NCBI RefSeq assembly: GCF_001544695.2
Contig: NZ_FCOM02000038.1
Location: 1-64,000, forward strand
Direction: 5' to 3'
Length of the DNA: 64,000 bases
From: Caballeronia arvi
GTDB taxonomy: Bacteria > Pseudomonadota > Gammaproteobacteria > Burkholderiales > Burkholderiaceae
Positions 34,513 to 43,875 of this stretch are shown here, piece by piece. The stretch's first letter is position 1. Every line of letters begins with the position of its first letter. The position numbers and the translations under genes were made by a program. Below the pieces are notes generated by a model. The model had not been told where the DNA came from, did not search any database, and saw only the letters and a program-made list of their open reading frames with translations.

Positions 34513-36230
34513 GCGGCCTGAGCGACCGCGATTTTCGCTTCGCTGACGAATTTCGACTCGAAATTCTTGCTCGTGCCGGAGATCATTAACGACTCGCGCG
34601 CACGCGTCATTGCCACGTAGAACAACCGCCGCTCTTCCGGCTCCGTCGATTTCGGATCAGGCACCACAGTCTCTTCGCTGCGTGCGATCCACACGTGATC
34701 CCATTCCAGCCCCTTTGAGCTATGCATCGTCGTGAGGATGAGTGCACCGGGCGTCGGCTCGTTATTGGTCTGCCGCAGGAAAAGAAGGCGTTCGGAGAAT
34801 GTGCCGGAAAGACGAGACAGCACGTCATCGGTTGCCTGAATGGCGCGACTCGCCGCCTCCTTCTTCGCATACTTCATCATCCATTCAGCGACCCCCGAAA
34901 GCGTCAACGAATGAAACTTGCGCTCGCACAGACTTTGCCACTCAGCGAGCCGCTTCATGAATTCGCGGTAGTTCGTGGCGACCTCCTCAGGCAGACCGAG
35001 GGCAACCAACTCGGCGCGCCCCTTCTGTGTGAACTCCGCCCCCATGTCTGCGTGTAGCGCCCGAAGCTGCTGCGCGGTCAGGCCCAGGTGAGCGAACACC
35101 GCGTCGAGACCCGTATCCTTCACGCGCTCGACGATTTCGAGCAGATTGCACATGAGCGCGCCTTCCGGCCGGCTGAGCACCGAAGCGCCGGAAGCCCGGT
35201 AGTACTTGACGCCATGCGAGCGGCAGACGGCTTCCAGCGGGTCGAGAATGCGGTTTGTGCGGGCAAGAATCGCGCCGGACTGGCCCTTGGCGAGCAACGG
35301 ACCGAGCACCTCGACGGCAGCGACTGCCTCCTCGTATTCGTCAGGATGACGCGAACTCAGCACGCTGCCGCCGGGACCTTTCTCCGCACGCAGCGTCTTT
35401 CCGATCCGATCGACGTTGTTACGAATGACCCGATCCGCCGCCGCCAGAATCTCTGAACGGCACCGATAGTTGCTGCCGAGCACGACAGGCTTCGCGGCGA
35501 AGGCCTGGATGAACGACTCCATCCCGCGATAGCCGAGCGCTTCCCGAAACGCGTAGATGCTTTGATCATCGTCGCCCACGACGGTGACGATCGACCCCGC
35601 CTTCGCATGCAGTTCGATCCAGCGGTATTGGAGCGGGTCGGTATCCTGAAACTCGTCGACGAGCAAATAGGTGAACGCGTACGGCAGGATCGTGCCGTTT
35701 TCCATCCCTTCCACGGCCAGGCGCAACATGTCCTGGAAGTCGATCTTGCCGTTGCGCGCGAGCGCGTCTTGATAGGCGTGGTACAGTTCGCCGTCGTCAG
35801 TGTTGGGGTCGCACCGACCGAAGTTCGTCTTGATCTTCTCGATCGTTGGGATGACATCTTCGGCCTTCCCCTCGCGGCCCAACTCCTGCATCACACGGAT
35901 GAGAAGACCAAGCCGATCGCCGTCGGATGCGATATCGAGGGGCCGCGCGCCGGGACGCTTAAGCTGCTTGAACGCAAGGGAATGGAAGGTGCCCGCGATC
36001 AGCCGCTTCTTCACGGCGTCGCCGGCAGCCTTGAGAATACGCTCGCGCAGTTCGATGGCGGCATCCTTGGAGAAGGTCACCGCGCCGACCATCGCGGCGC
36101 TGTCCTGCAGCAGCAAGGCTGCTTTGGTGGCGATCGTCTTGGTCTTGCCCGCGCCCGGGCATGCGATCGCCACGCAATGCTGACGCAACTGGGCGACTTC
36201 CCGTTGCTGGGGATTGAGTTCGTCCAGCAT
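34509..36230 (-). CDS. UvrD/PcrA-like superfamily 1 helicase
   Basis: 573 residues. Walker A in AIACPGAGKTKTIATKA, motif Ia VTFSKDAAIELRERI, GTFHSLAF, Walker B LLVDEFQDTDPLQ, QSIYAFREA (motif III), motif IV near GSNYRCRSEIL, motif V ILTTMHSSKGLEWDHVW and motif VI RRLFYVAMTRARESL. All helicase motifs are present. It is shorter than UvrD (about 720), lacking much of the C-terminal region. UvrD-like helicases in conjugative elements may assist strand processing. The end overlaps the plus-strand pseudogene by 4 nt. Confidence 0.88.
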   Translation of the reverse strand: MLDELNPQQREVAQLRQHCVAIACPGAGKTKTIATKAALLLQDSAAMVGAVTFSKDAAIELRERILKAAGDAVKKRLIAGTFHSLAFKQLKRPGARPLDIASDGDRLGLLIRVMQELGREGKAEDVIPTIEKIKTNFGRCDPNTDDGELYHAYQDALARNGKIDFQDMLRLAVEGMENGTILPYAFTYLLVDEFQDTDPLQYRWIELHAKAGSIVTVVGDDDQSIYAFREALGYRGMESFIQAFAAKPVVLGSNYRCRSEILAAADRVIRNNVDRIGKTLRAEKGPGGSVLSSRHPDEYEEAVAAVEVLGPLLAKGQSGAILARTNRILDPLEAVCRSHGVKYYRASGASVLSRPEGALMCNLLEIVERVKDTGLDAVFAHLGLTAQQLRALHADMGAEFTQKGRAELVALGLPEEVATNYREFMKRLAEWQSLCERKFHSLTLSGVAEWMMKYAKKEAASRAIQATDDVLSRLSGTFSERLLFLRQTNNEPTPGALILTTMHSSKGLEWDHVWIARSEETVVPDPKSTEPEERRLFYVAMTRARESLMISGTSKNFESKFVSEAKIAVAQAA

Positions 36231-36250
36231 CCCGCCTCCTTTCGTGCCCT

Positions 36251-37087
36251 TTAGCTGCCGCGTACCGTCGTCATCAGCTTCAGGTGCGTCATGTACCCGC
36301 GAATGCCCAGCGGATTGAAGCGCTTGAGAAAGTTGACCCCTTCATCATCGACGTCCGACTGATCGCGAATGCCGTTCCACACCATGAAGTCGAAGTGATC
36401 CATCGCCCGGTCGAATTTCATGATTGCGCTCAGCACGCGCATCGAGAAACGCGAGTAAGCCTCGACCTCGATATCCATTGCCGGCATCGGGATCGTCGGC
36501 TCGAACACGAATTCCTTGTTGGCACGAAGCTCAGCCTCTTTCTGCTGGCGGAATCCTTCGGCCACTCGAAGCTGCTCATCGACATAGACCTCGATGCCTG
36601 CCAGGAGCTTTTCCAACGCGCTGTTGACGACTTCCTTGTCGCTCTCGCCGAATGTCGAGCGGCCGAAACGCTGCATGTTGATGCTCATGCGGTTGATGTA
36701 CGGCCACCATTGCTCGAACAGCGGCTTGAGCCGCGTGTGGTTCAGGCGCACTTGCGCGGTGACGACCGCCGCCCCCGACAACTGGCGATCCAGCAACTGA
36801 CGGCCGATCTCGCGACGGCGCTTGATGATCGCGATACGCTCGGCGGCCGGCAGGTCACGGAACAGCTTGCGAGTCTTCGCTACCTCGGCGCGCTTCATGT
36901 TCGCGTCGTCGGTCGAGATCACACCTTCCTTCTGCAAACGGTCCGCGTCCACCTCCATCTGGGTGAGCTCGCGCTCCAGCTCGCCGTCGTCGGCCCCGTC
37001 CGTCGTGAGCGGCGCTTCGGTCGTGCCTTGTTCCAGCGCGGCCAGCGCGACCTGATTGTCCTTTTCGGTTTCGACCACAGTGCTCAT
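36251..37087 (-). CDS. Hypothetical element protein
   Basis: 278 residues, helical and highly charged: ELERELTQMEVDADRLQKEG near residue 40, ERIAIIKRRREIGRQLLDRQLSG, then FEPTIPMPAMDIEVEAYSRFS and FKRFNPLGIRGYMTH-like C-terminus. A coiled coil is plausible in the N-terminal third. No known family. It lies 20 nt upstream of the helicase on the same strand and behind a long leader carrying a perfect 20-bp palindrome, so it may be the first gene of a pair. Confidence 0.6.
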   Translation of the reverse strand: MSTVVETEKDNQVALAALEQGTTEAPLTTDGADDGELERELTQMEVDADRLQKEGVISTDDANMKRAEVAKTRKLFRDLPAAERIAIIKRRREIGRQLLDRQLSGAAVVTAQVRLNHTRLKPLFEQWWPYINRMSINMQRFGRSTFGESDKEVVNSALEKLLAGIEVYVDEQLRVAEGFRQQKEAELRANKEFVFEPTIPMPAMDIEVEAYSRFSMRVLSAIMKFDRAMDHFDFMVWNGIRDQSDVDDEGVNFLKRFNPLGIRGYMTHLKLMTTVRGS

Positions 37088-37442
37088 CTGCCTCTCCTGT
37101 CCAGACCCTTCGGTCCGAGTTCGTCATTTGGAAATAGGCAAGCGAACGCGCTGCCCATAGTCCTCATTGTTGCGGGGGCGAGCGCCCACGGACGATCAAA
37201 ACAGAGGTTATTTGAAGCGGCTTTCGTGGGTGGCGACGGAATCGGGGCAGGGATAACGGTCACCTTGTAACAGTTACCCCTGTGAGAGCGGCAAGACCTA
37301 TATGGGTAGCAGGACCGCTGCCGGAGGGCCCGGATTGATGGGCGCGGAGGAAGGCGAAAGAAAGAGCTATCCGGATAGCTCTCTCGGCGGGATAAGACGC
37401 ATTTTTTTGCGAGCTTTTCAACCAACCACTTACGATCCGCTT
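37088..37442. promoter_or_regulatory. Regulatory gap with a perfect 20-bp palindrome
   Basis: AGAGCTATCCGGATAGCTCT (37363-37382) is perfectly palindromic. It is followed on the plus strand by CGGCGGGATAAGACGC and a T-run, then GCGAGCTTTTC at 37400-37410. A close relative lies at 48223-48242 with the same downstream sequence. It should control the minus-strand gene starting at 37087. No gene seen in the gap. Confidence 0.6.
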
Positions 37443-38057
37443 CTACCGTGACGACTGGAACGACTCTGCCGCCTTCCAGAGCAACGCGCCTAGCAGCGCG
37501 GCCACGACGACCCAATAGCCTGCAAGCACGGGCAAGGGCACAACGAGCACGCCGAACAGCGTTCCGCTCACGAGCAACAGTCCGTGTCCCGCAAGATGGA
37601 ACGACAGAGGACTGACAAAGCCAGCGGCCGACGCCTTGATCTTTCGACGCGCCGTGCCGTCGATGAACATGCCGAGCGCAAACTCCAGCGTGCCCACGAT
37701 CCACATCTTCATGACCATCGCGCGGAACAGCATCCGGTACACGAGCAGCCAGAAATTTTCGGTCCAGGTATGGGCGAAGGTAGAGAATCCGCCGTCGTTC
37801 ATGCCGCCCACGTTACCGGACGCGTTGAGCGTGCGATGCAGCAGGTCTGTGTCGACAAATGCATGCCGAAACGTCTCGTTGGCATGGCGCACCGCTTCGT
37901 CCGCACGCCCCTGCCCGACCGACGAGATCAACGAACTCGTTTCGGCTTCCGGCACCTCGAACAGCCTTCGCTCCGGAATCGCGGGCATCACGGCGATCGA
38001 GAGCACCGGTACCAGCAAAAACCACACTTTCAGATGCGACCCGAAGCGGCTAGCCAT
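37443..38057 (-). CDS. DUF4400-type conjugative element membrane protein
   Basis: 204 residues. N-terminal membrane segment (VWFLLVPVLSIAVMPAI), a central soluble part (QGRADEAVRHANETFRHAFVDTDLL), then several C-terminal hydrophobic segments (LLVYRMLFRAMVMKMWIVGTLEFALG, LSFHLAGHGLLLVSGTLFGVLVV, YWVVVAALLGALLW). The order, with 'IDGTARRKIKAS' between segments, matches DUF4400 proteins of SXT- and PFL-type integrative elements, where they lie next to TraD. Probable inner-membrane component of transfer. The start overlaps the upstream stop by 8 nt. Confidence 0.75.
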   Translation of the reverse strand: MASRFGSHLKVWFLLVPVLSIAVMPAIPERRLFEVPEAETSSLISSVGQGRADEAVRHANETFRHAFVDTDLLHRTLNASGNVGGMNDGGFSTFAHTWTENFWLLVYRMLFRAMVMKMWIVGTLEFALGMFIDGTARRKIKASAAGFVSPLSFHLAGHGLLLVSGTLFGVLVVPLPVLAGYWVVVAALLGALLWKAAESFQSSR

Positions 38058-38304
38058 GCAGCACCTTCACCAGCATGAGCACCGGAATCGCGACGATCGC
38101 AACCAGGCCGCCCCAAAAGAGCGCGGGTCGCGTCTGCCCGATGGTCGCGAACGCGTAGCACCGTGCGCCCGCACCGTATGTAAACTCCTCGGGTACAGGC
38201 GCATTGACCTCGCCATCGAACGCGCCAGCGATGTCGCATGCGCGTTGCGCCGTGTGGGGATCAGCTCCCGACAGCTTCGCTATGATCGTAACGGTGAGCG
38301 ACAT
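38050..38304 (-). CDS. Small membrane protein of the transfer cluster
   Basis: 84 residues from ATG 38304 (MSLTVTIIAKLSGADPHTAQRACDIAG...). One C-terminal membrane segment, ALFWGGLVAIVAIPVLMLVKVL. Its start lies 44 nt inside the end of the upstream gene, and its end overlaps the DUF4400 gene by 8 nt. No family recognised. The strong overlaps argue for translational coupling in the traD-DUF4400 operon. Confidence 0.55.
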   Translation of the reverse strand: MSLTVTIIAKLSGADPHTAQRACDIAGAFDGEVNAPVPEEFTYGAGARCYAFATIGQTRPALFWGGLVAIVAIPVLMLVKVLHG

Positions 38305-38779
38305 CGTATTCCTCAAAGTAACGGCGGAAGGCCTCGCCCTGCAACACACGCGAGGCCAACTGGAAAGCGGCGGTGCGCTCGGTAATGTGCTCCGGGCAGC
38401 GCTCGTCGACCATCTCGAATTCGTAATTCGCGTGACGCTCCTCGAAAGCCGGAATCGCGTCGATCATGGGGCACCAGACAGCGACCTTTTCACCACGCCG
38501 CGCCACGTACCGGCGTGCATAGAGCAGCTTGGCCGGCTCGAACAACCCTTGCATGAAAGCGACGTGGGGGTGACCCGCGCGCTTCGCGCGCCTGAAGCCA
38601 TCGAGCGCCGATTCGATCATCTCCGCGGCCAGCGGCCGCTTATCTCCCATAAACCGCTCGCCGATGAAGTCGGCCACACGCGAACAGGCAAGCTCGAGTT
38701 CCGGCGCGACGTTGAAAACCGGAATCAACCTGTGTGACAGCTTGTGATCGCGAATGATGTTTTTGTATGCAGCGGACAT
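38261..38779 (-). CDS. Hypothetical protein downstream of traD
   Basis: 172 residues from ATG 38779 (MSAAYKNIIRDHKLSHRLIPVF...), 12 nt after the traD stop. Charged, soluble, with FIGERFMGDKRPLAAEMIESALDGFRRA and MQGLFEPAKLLYARRYVARRG. No recognised domain. Such small proteins follow TraD in several integrative elements, but I cannot give a role. Confidence 0.6.
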   Translation of the reverse strand: MSAAYKNIIRDHKLSHRLIPVFNVAPELELACSRVADFIGERFMGDKRPLAAEMIESALDGFRRAKRAGHPHVAFMQGLFEPAKLLYARRYVARRGEKVAVWCPMIDAIPAFEERHANYEFEMVDERCPEHITERTAAFQLASRVLQGEAFRRYFEEYDVAHRYDHSEAVGS

Positions 38780-38790
38780 AGTCTTGAGTG

Positions 38791-40662
38791 TTAGCCTTCG
38801 ATGATGGGAATACGACCCTGGTACACGGCACCGCCTGAGATGCGCATGAAGTACTGCAGATTCGGCAAGCTGTGAAGCAGCTTCACGGGAATGAGCGGCA
38901 CCTTTTCGAGTTGGATCGAGCGCGACTGCGAGCCGCTGAATTCGAGCGCATGGGCCTCGGTCGTCGTATTGGTGCTGTTCGAGATGTTGACCACCCGGAC
39001 CGCCGTCTCGCCCACCTTGTCCGAGAACCACTTGGCGGTGTCGCTATCTTCCAATCTTAAAACGACCTGATTATTTAGGTTTCCTAATACCTGTAGCATT
39101 TTCGCTGCGTTTCCAAGTTTCGCTTCGAGGTCGGCCCGCGCCTGGAAGGCGACGAACGCCTTGAACCCTGCCCCGCGCCCCTTGTTCAGGATTTGAATCA
39201 CCTGTTCGTTGATGGCTTCGGCAATTTCGTCAATGATCAGAACGACGTCGGGCTTTTCCGCGTAGAAGTTGTAGATCGCGCCGCACACCGCCGCGACGTC
39301 GGACAGCGCCATCGAGGCGATCGCTTTCTGCACGATGTTGTTCGACAGCGAATCGAGCCCCATGTACAGCACGGCCTTCTGCTTGATGATCTTGTCGATG
39401 TCCCAGATCTCGCGCTCGTCGTCGAAATCATCGGCCTTCGGCGCGAGCATCAGGCCGGTCTCACCGGTGGCTAGCATCTGCAGCAGCGGCAGCGCCGACG
39501 CGATGATGCGCATGTAATGCTCGCGATCGTGCGTGTGCGTGGCGATCAGACCATCGAGCGTCTCGTGCCCCTTGTCGTGTGCGGCGAACTTGTCCAGGTA
39601 AAGTTTGGCCATTCCATCCGTCAGCGACACGTCATTGCGACGTTGGGCGTCCTTGACGGTGGCTGCGACGGTCAGCTCTTCCCAGTTCGTGAGCCCATTT
39701 TCAACGAAGAAGCGGCGCAGGCAGCGCTCCAGCAGATTGCCGATGCCCGACTGCGCGTATTTCAGGATCGAACGCAGGTTTGGCTTGTCGCCTACGTACA
39801 GTTCGCCCTTTACGGCGCGATCGATGAACAGGAACGCGAAGTCCCGGAACGGTCCCTCCTCCATCAATTGCGCGATCCGCGAGGGGATTTCCGAGGGCTG
39901 CGACCAGTTCTCGAGCGGATTGAGCCTGATCGACTCGTTGGGCTTCGCCTGATTGAAGTACAAGAACTTCCGACCTGCGCGGGCGCACTCCTTTTCAACC
40001 CGCCTTTTCCACTCGTCGTCGTTCTTGGGGTCGACGATGATGAGCACGTCGTTCGGATTGTGAATGACTTGGGTCGAGATGACCTCATAGGTGCGCGTCT
40101 TGCCCGCGCCCGTGGTGCCTCCGACGAGCGTGTGGCCGCCCATCGCCTTGTAGTGGAACGGCACCCGGACCTTCTTTGGCTCCATGCCGTGGATCCACGA
40201 TGAGCCTTGCGGCATGCGATCGCGAATGCTGTCCCTCGGTCCGAACAGGCTCTCGATGCGCGTCTCGACGCCCCGCCCGATCTCCGTTCTCGACAGCCAC
40301 TTCGGCAACGACGGAATGTCGGTCACCGGCATGCGGAGGATCTCGTGCGCAATCTGCGTGTGCTTCTGCGTCCATTCGAAGCCGGTGCCGAGGTACATCG
40401 AGTCCGCTTGCTGCTTCATGAGCTTTTGCGTCGCGAGCAGCTTGTCGATGTGGATCTTGCTAAGCCACTTGGTGGAAATCGCCATGCGGAAGCTCAGCGC
40501 CCTCCACACCTGAACGCCTCGAATCACCAGGAGCACCGCGCCCACGAGCGCGAAGGCCCAGCCGTACGGCATGCCCGAAGTGAGAATGCCCACCATCAGG
40601 ACCGGCCAGAGGAGAAACGGCCGGAACTCGTAGATCGGACGGAAGTGGTTGACGTATTTCAT
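38791..40662 (-). CDS. traD: TraD-type coupling protein (VirD4-like ATPase)
   Basis: 623 residues. Two N-terminal membrane segments (LLWPVLMVGILTSGMPYGWAFALVGAVLLVI), Walker A in HTLVGGTTGAGKTRTYEVI near residue 185, LIIVDPKNDDEWKRR, Walker B DVVLIIDEIAEAINEQVI, and the motif FVAFQARADLEAKLG typical of VirD4/TraD. It recruits the relaxosome to the type IV secretion channel. The ATG overlaps the end of the TraI-like gene by 4 nt. Length and motifs are normal for SXT-type TraD. Confidence 0.92.
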   Translation of the reverse strand: MKYVNHFRPIYEFRPFLLWPVLMVGILTSGMPYGWAFALVGAVLLVIRGVQVWRALSFRMAISTKWLSKIHIDKLLATQKLMKQQADSMYLGTGFEWTQKHTQIAHEILRMPVTDIPSLPKWLSRTEIGRGVETRIESLFGPRDSIRDRMPQGSSWIHGMEPKKVRVPFHYKAMGGHTLVGGTTGAGKTRTYEVISTQVIHNPNDVLIIVDPKNDDEWKRRVEKECARAGRKFLYFNQAKPNESIRLNPLENWSQPSEIPSRIAQLMEEGPFRDFAFLFIDRAVKGELYVGDKPNLRSILKYAQSGIGNLLERCLRRFFVENGLTNWEELTVAATVKDAQRRNDVSLTDGMAKLYLDKFAAHDKGHETLDGLIATHTHDREHYMRIIASALPLLQMLATGETGLMLAPKADDFDDEREIWDIDKIIKQKAVLYMGLDSLSNNIVQKAIASMALSDVAAVCGAIYNFYAEKPDVVLIIDEIAEAINEQVIQILNKGRGAGFKAFVAFQARADLEAKLGNAAKMLQVLGNLNNQVVLRLEDSDTAKWFSDKVGETAVRVVNISNSTNTTTEAHALEFSGSQSRSIQLEKVPLIPVKLLHSLPNLQYFMRISGGAVYQGRIPIIEG

Positions 40663-42038
40663 GAGGTCGGCCGCTCCGAGATGAGCCTTCCTGCACGCTC
40701 GACAATGCAGACGTCATTGCCGTGCGCGCGAAGAAGCAGACTGCGTTTCCTGAGTTGCTCGACCAACGTGTCGCTGGTCATGCCGTACGCACCGACCAGG
40801 CGCTTTTGCACCGCCAGTCCCTTCTCTTCCCACGCCACCTTCGCTTTTCCCGATGCCACGTCACCGGCCAGCGCTTTGAAGAACTCCTTCAACATCGCAG
40901 AGCCCGGGCCCAGCACTTCATTCAGCGCCTCGTCTGTCGGCCCCGTTTTCGACGACGCGCTGCGCGAAGGCGCACCTGCGGTCGCAGGATCGACGGGCGC
41001 CGGACGCGACGACGCAGCACCGGACTCGACAGTTTCCACTGTGGGGCGGGAAGAGGGCTCAGTCGAGGCCGCTGCAACGGCCTGTGCGTCGCTGCGCTCC
41101 AACGCATCGAGCAACGACTGAGAAAACTGGGGGCCAGCGGCGGGCACTGCAGCGGTTGCGCCAGAAGTTGCGGCAGGGCTTGCAGTAGCGGGCACATTCG
41201 GCGCGGCTTGAGCGGGTGCTGGCGTCGCCGGCGAGGCCGAAGGCTGGAATCCAGCGGCGGCGCTTTGCGGTGAGGCCGCGACGATCTGCGGCTCGAGTTC
41301 CAGTGCGACATGAACTGCGGACGGCACATCGAACTTCACGGGTGCGAACACCGCGCGCTGCGCCTTTTGCTCAAAATTCACCGAGACGTCCATGGCCTGC
41401 CGCACGACCTTGTGCACCAGTGCCTCGAATCCCTGCGGACTGCGTTCGGGATTGATCGCGTTGAACAGGTCAGAGTGCACCGCGGTATCGAGCCCTTCGA
41501 GCAGTTCGGGCGTGATAACGGTCTGCGCGAACATCGCCGTGCGCATCCGTTCGTTTTTCAAGGGCGTCGCGCGCCGGCGGACGGCGTAGTGGTTCGCGCC
41601 TATCCAGAAGCCGAACGCACCGTGCGCGGCAGGGTTCCATTGCTCGCGATCGGACTGGCGGACAAACTCGAAGTGGCGGAACGGCTCGTCGAGCAGCGAA
41701 CACGCTGCGGCAAGAAACACAGCGTAGTTGTATTGCGGCTCGAGCTTCCTGCGCTTGTCCGAAGTCAGGTCTGCCGCGAACTTCTGGCCACCGGCCAGAC
41801 GCATCGCGTAGAAGGTCGATTCGATGGTCGCCCGAAACGCGCCACCCGGCTCGCAATGCAACTCGGGCGTGAGCGGCATCGAGGAGAACCAGTTCGCACA
41901 ACGGCGGAGCACTGCCACCCACTTCCGCGCAAATTCGGCGTCGGTGCTTTCGTTGGCACACTGACGTACCAACTCGATGCGTTTCTGATGCGTCGTGAAG
42001 AGCGCTTCTACGGCAATCGGTTCATGCAGCACGCCCAT
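40659..42038 (-). CDS. TraI_2-domain protein (MOBH relaxase relative) with degenerate motifs
   Basis: 459 residues. The N-terminal domain follows the MOBH pattern: ELHCEPGGAFRATIEST corresponds to the HH..GGLLxHSLEVA region, YNYAVFLAAACSLLDEP to the AALLHDIGK (HD) region. Residues 420-459 (QLRKRSLLLRAHGNDVCIVERAGRLI) match the C-terminal winged-helix TraI_2_C. The His pair is reduced to one and the HD is replaced by LD-less sequence, so nicking activity in the usual way is doubtful. A Pro/Ala/Ser-rich linker (about 260-380) joins the domains. Overlaps traD by 4 nt. Confidence 0.65.
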   Translation of the reverse strand: MGVLHEPIAVEALFTTHQKRIELVRQCANESTDAEFARKWVAVLRRCANWFSSMPLTPELHCEPGGAFRATIESTFYAMRLAGGQKFAADLTSDKRRKLEPQYNYAVFLAAACSLLDEPFRHFEFVRQSDREQWNPAAHGAFGFWIGANHYAVRRRATPLKNERMRTAMFAQTVITPELLEGLDTAVHSDLFNAINPERSPQGFEALVHKVVRQAMDVSVNFEQKAQRAVFAPVKFDVPSAVHVALELEPQIVAASPQSAAAGFQPSASPATPAPAQAAPNVPATASPAATSGATAAVPAAGPQFSQSLLDALERSDAQAVAAASTEPSSRPTVETVESGAASSRPAPVDPATAGAPSRSASSKTGPTDEALNEVLGPGSAMLKEFFKALAGDVASGKAKVAWEEKGLAVQKRLVGAYGMTSDTLVEQLRKRSLLLRAHGNDVCIVERAGRLISERPTS

Positions 42039-43066
42039 TACAACGCTCCCTTGAGGAGTCTGAGCGCTCCGGTGCCGGTCGCAGTCGCACCGCCGCCGAA
42101 GATCGTCGCCAGCTTCGGAATCTCGAACGACAGCAGAAGGATGAAAATCGAGAGATCGAAAACATACGCGCCGTTCACAGTCGTATTACCGCCGACATTC
42201 GTCGCGGCCGTCACCGCGTTCGTGATCGAGTTGCCGACCAGCTTGATCAGTATGGCGACGATAACGATATACATGCCCGCGCTGATCATCCAATCGAGCC
42301 ATTTCACGAAATAGTTTCGCGTATAGGACGAGAAGCCGAGCGCGAGCGCGATCGGCCCGAGCACGATGCCAACAGCCGCTTGGATTTGGCCCACCGCCGA
42401 GAAGTACACGAACACGATCGAGGCCACGCACATGAAGGCGAACGCCAGGCCGAGAACGATGATGTCCGCCACCGAGCCGCCCAGATCCAGCAAACCAGCA
42501 AGACTAAACTTGGCTTTCACGGCTTCAAAGATGGTGCCCGCCAGCTTTGCCATCGCCGCACCGGTGCTGCCGTTATTGCCCCCGCTGATATTCGACGCCA
42601 GTTGCTCGAACCAATTCCAGAAGCCAGAGGCCGTGGTCGTATAGCCGAGATAAAGGGCAACGAAGATGCCCAAAATTGCGACTTCTTCGAAGAGATTGAC
42701 CCAGGCTGACACCGGATGATGGGTTCCTGCGAAGCGCACGCCGACGAGAACGAGCGAGATGATTCCCAAACCCCACGCAAACCTGTTCGCCTCGGTCATG
42801 ACCCCCGTGCTTGTCGCAATCGCCGACGGAATAAGTGAGCCGAGTAATACGCGAATCTGTTCAGCCGCTTGCGTCGCGCCGTTCGCGAATTCCCCGGGTT
42901 TGCTTTGCAGCGCCGCAGTGCCGGCCGTGCCGGCGGTCGCATCCGAGCCCGACGTCGCGCTTGCCGCTTGTGCGCACGCGGCCGAGGACGAGCCGACGGC
43001 GCCGCAAAAGATCGCGAACATCAGGCAAAGCGTGCGAAGGATCGTCATGACGTGACGGTTCATCAT
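42038..43066 (-). CDS. trbL: TrbL/VirB6-like inner-membrane channel protein
   Basis: 342 residues with an N-terminal signal-like segment, a long periplasmic Ala/Ser/Gly region, then five or six membrane segments: FAWGLGIISLVLVGVRFA, FEEVAILGIFVALYLGY, ADIIVLGLAFAFMCVASIVFVYFSAVGQIQAAVGIVLGPIALALG (the conserved TrbL block with 'GPIALA'), MISAGMYIVIVAILIKL. It forms part of the inner-membrane channel of the type IV system. The stop and next start share a base, and it overlaps trbJ by 4 nt. Confidence 0.85.
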   Translation of the reverse strand: MMNRHVMTILRTLCLMFAIFCGAVGSSSAACAQAASATSGSDATAGTAGTAALQSKPGEFANGATQAAEQIRVLLGSLIPSAIATSTGVMTEANRFAWGLGIISLVLVGVRFAGTHHPVSAWVNLFEEVAILGIFVALYLGYTTTASGFWNWFEQLASNISGGNNGSTGAAMAKLAGTIFEAVKAKFSLAGLLDLGGSVADIIVLGLAFAFMCVASIVFVYFSAVGQIQAAVGIVLGPIALALGFSSYTRNYFVKWLDWMISAGMYIVIVAILIKLVGNSITNAVTAATNVGGNTTVNGAYVFDLSIFILLLSFEIPKLATIFGGGATATGTGALRLLKGAL

Positions 43067-43836
43067 TGCCCCAGTGTCGTCGACGAGCCGATCTGCGCAT
43101 CGAAAGCCGCCCGTTCGCGATCCTGCTGCGCCTTCAACGCGGCTTTCGCGTTGTTATTGGCCTCCTGCTGAGCGACAGTGGCCGAATCCTTGACTGCGTC
43201 GCTGCGTTGCTTGGCCGCCATCATCGAGATGAGATCGCCGTTCTGGCTCGAAATGATGTCCAGCATGTGTGTGGTCAACTGCGCGGTCGCCTCCATCGTC
43301 GGCGACATATTCAGCTTGTCTTGAATTTCCTGCCGGCGCTTCGCGAGCGCGCCGACGTGCGAAATCACGTCGTTGCCTTGCTGGAAGAGTTGCTTGGCCG
43401 TCTTGTCGTTGTTCTGCAGCAATGTGTTTTGGTCAGTGAACCACTGTTCGGGCGTCTTGCCCGATTGCGTGATAAGCGCCTGAACCTTGCTCGCATACTC
43501 CGCGTTGCTCTGCAGGCCGCCATACAGATCGTTGAGGGCACTGGTGTATTTCGACAGATCCGTGATATCGCTGGTGATGCTCTTGAACTGAGCCAGCATC
43601 GCGGCGGAATCAAGATTGGTCGCCTGCTTAAGCTGGTTCAACATCATCTGGTACTGGTAAATCAGGTTGCTATCCTGATAAGCCTCACCTTTGACGGCCG
43701 CCGCCGCGGTCATCGTGTTCTGAATGAAGTTTGACGCATCGAACACGGGCATGTTCGCATGGGCGTGTTGCACGAATCCGACCGTCAGGACGCCGGTCGC
43801 GACGATGCAGCGAAGAATTTTCTTGATCATGGCCAT
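43063..43836 (-). CDS. trbJ: TrbJ/VirB5-like protein
   Basis: 257 residues with a signal peptide (IVATGVLTVGFVQHAHA) and a mature helical protein: FDASNFIQNTMTAAAAVKGEAYQDSNLIYQYQMMLNQLKQA matches the TrbJ N-terminal pattern. The rest is long helices with Gln/Asn/Lys. VirB5/TrbJ proteins are minor pilus components at the tip. It is encoded between the VirB4-like and VirB6-like genes, the standard trb order. Confidence 0.85.
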   Translation of the reverse strand: MAMIKKILRCIVATGVLTVGFVQHAHANMPVFDASNFIQNTMTAAAAVKGEAYQDSNLIYQYQMMLNQLKQATNLDSAAMLAQFKSITSDITDLSKYTSALNDLYGGLQSNAEYASKVQALITQSGKTPEQWFTDQNTLLQNNDKTAKQLFQQGNDVISHVGALAKRRQEIQDKLNMSPTMEATAQLTTHMLDIISSQNGDLISMMAAKQRSDAVKDSATVAQQEANNNAKAALKAQQDRERAAFDAQIGSSTTLGQ

Positions 43837-43875
43837 TCAGTCCGTTGAACCTTCGATTGAGAGTTGGAGTGCGGG

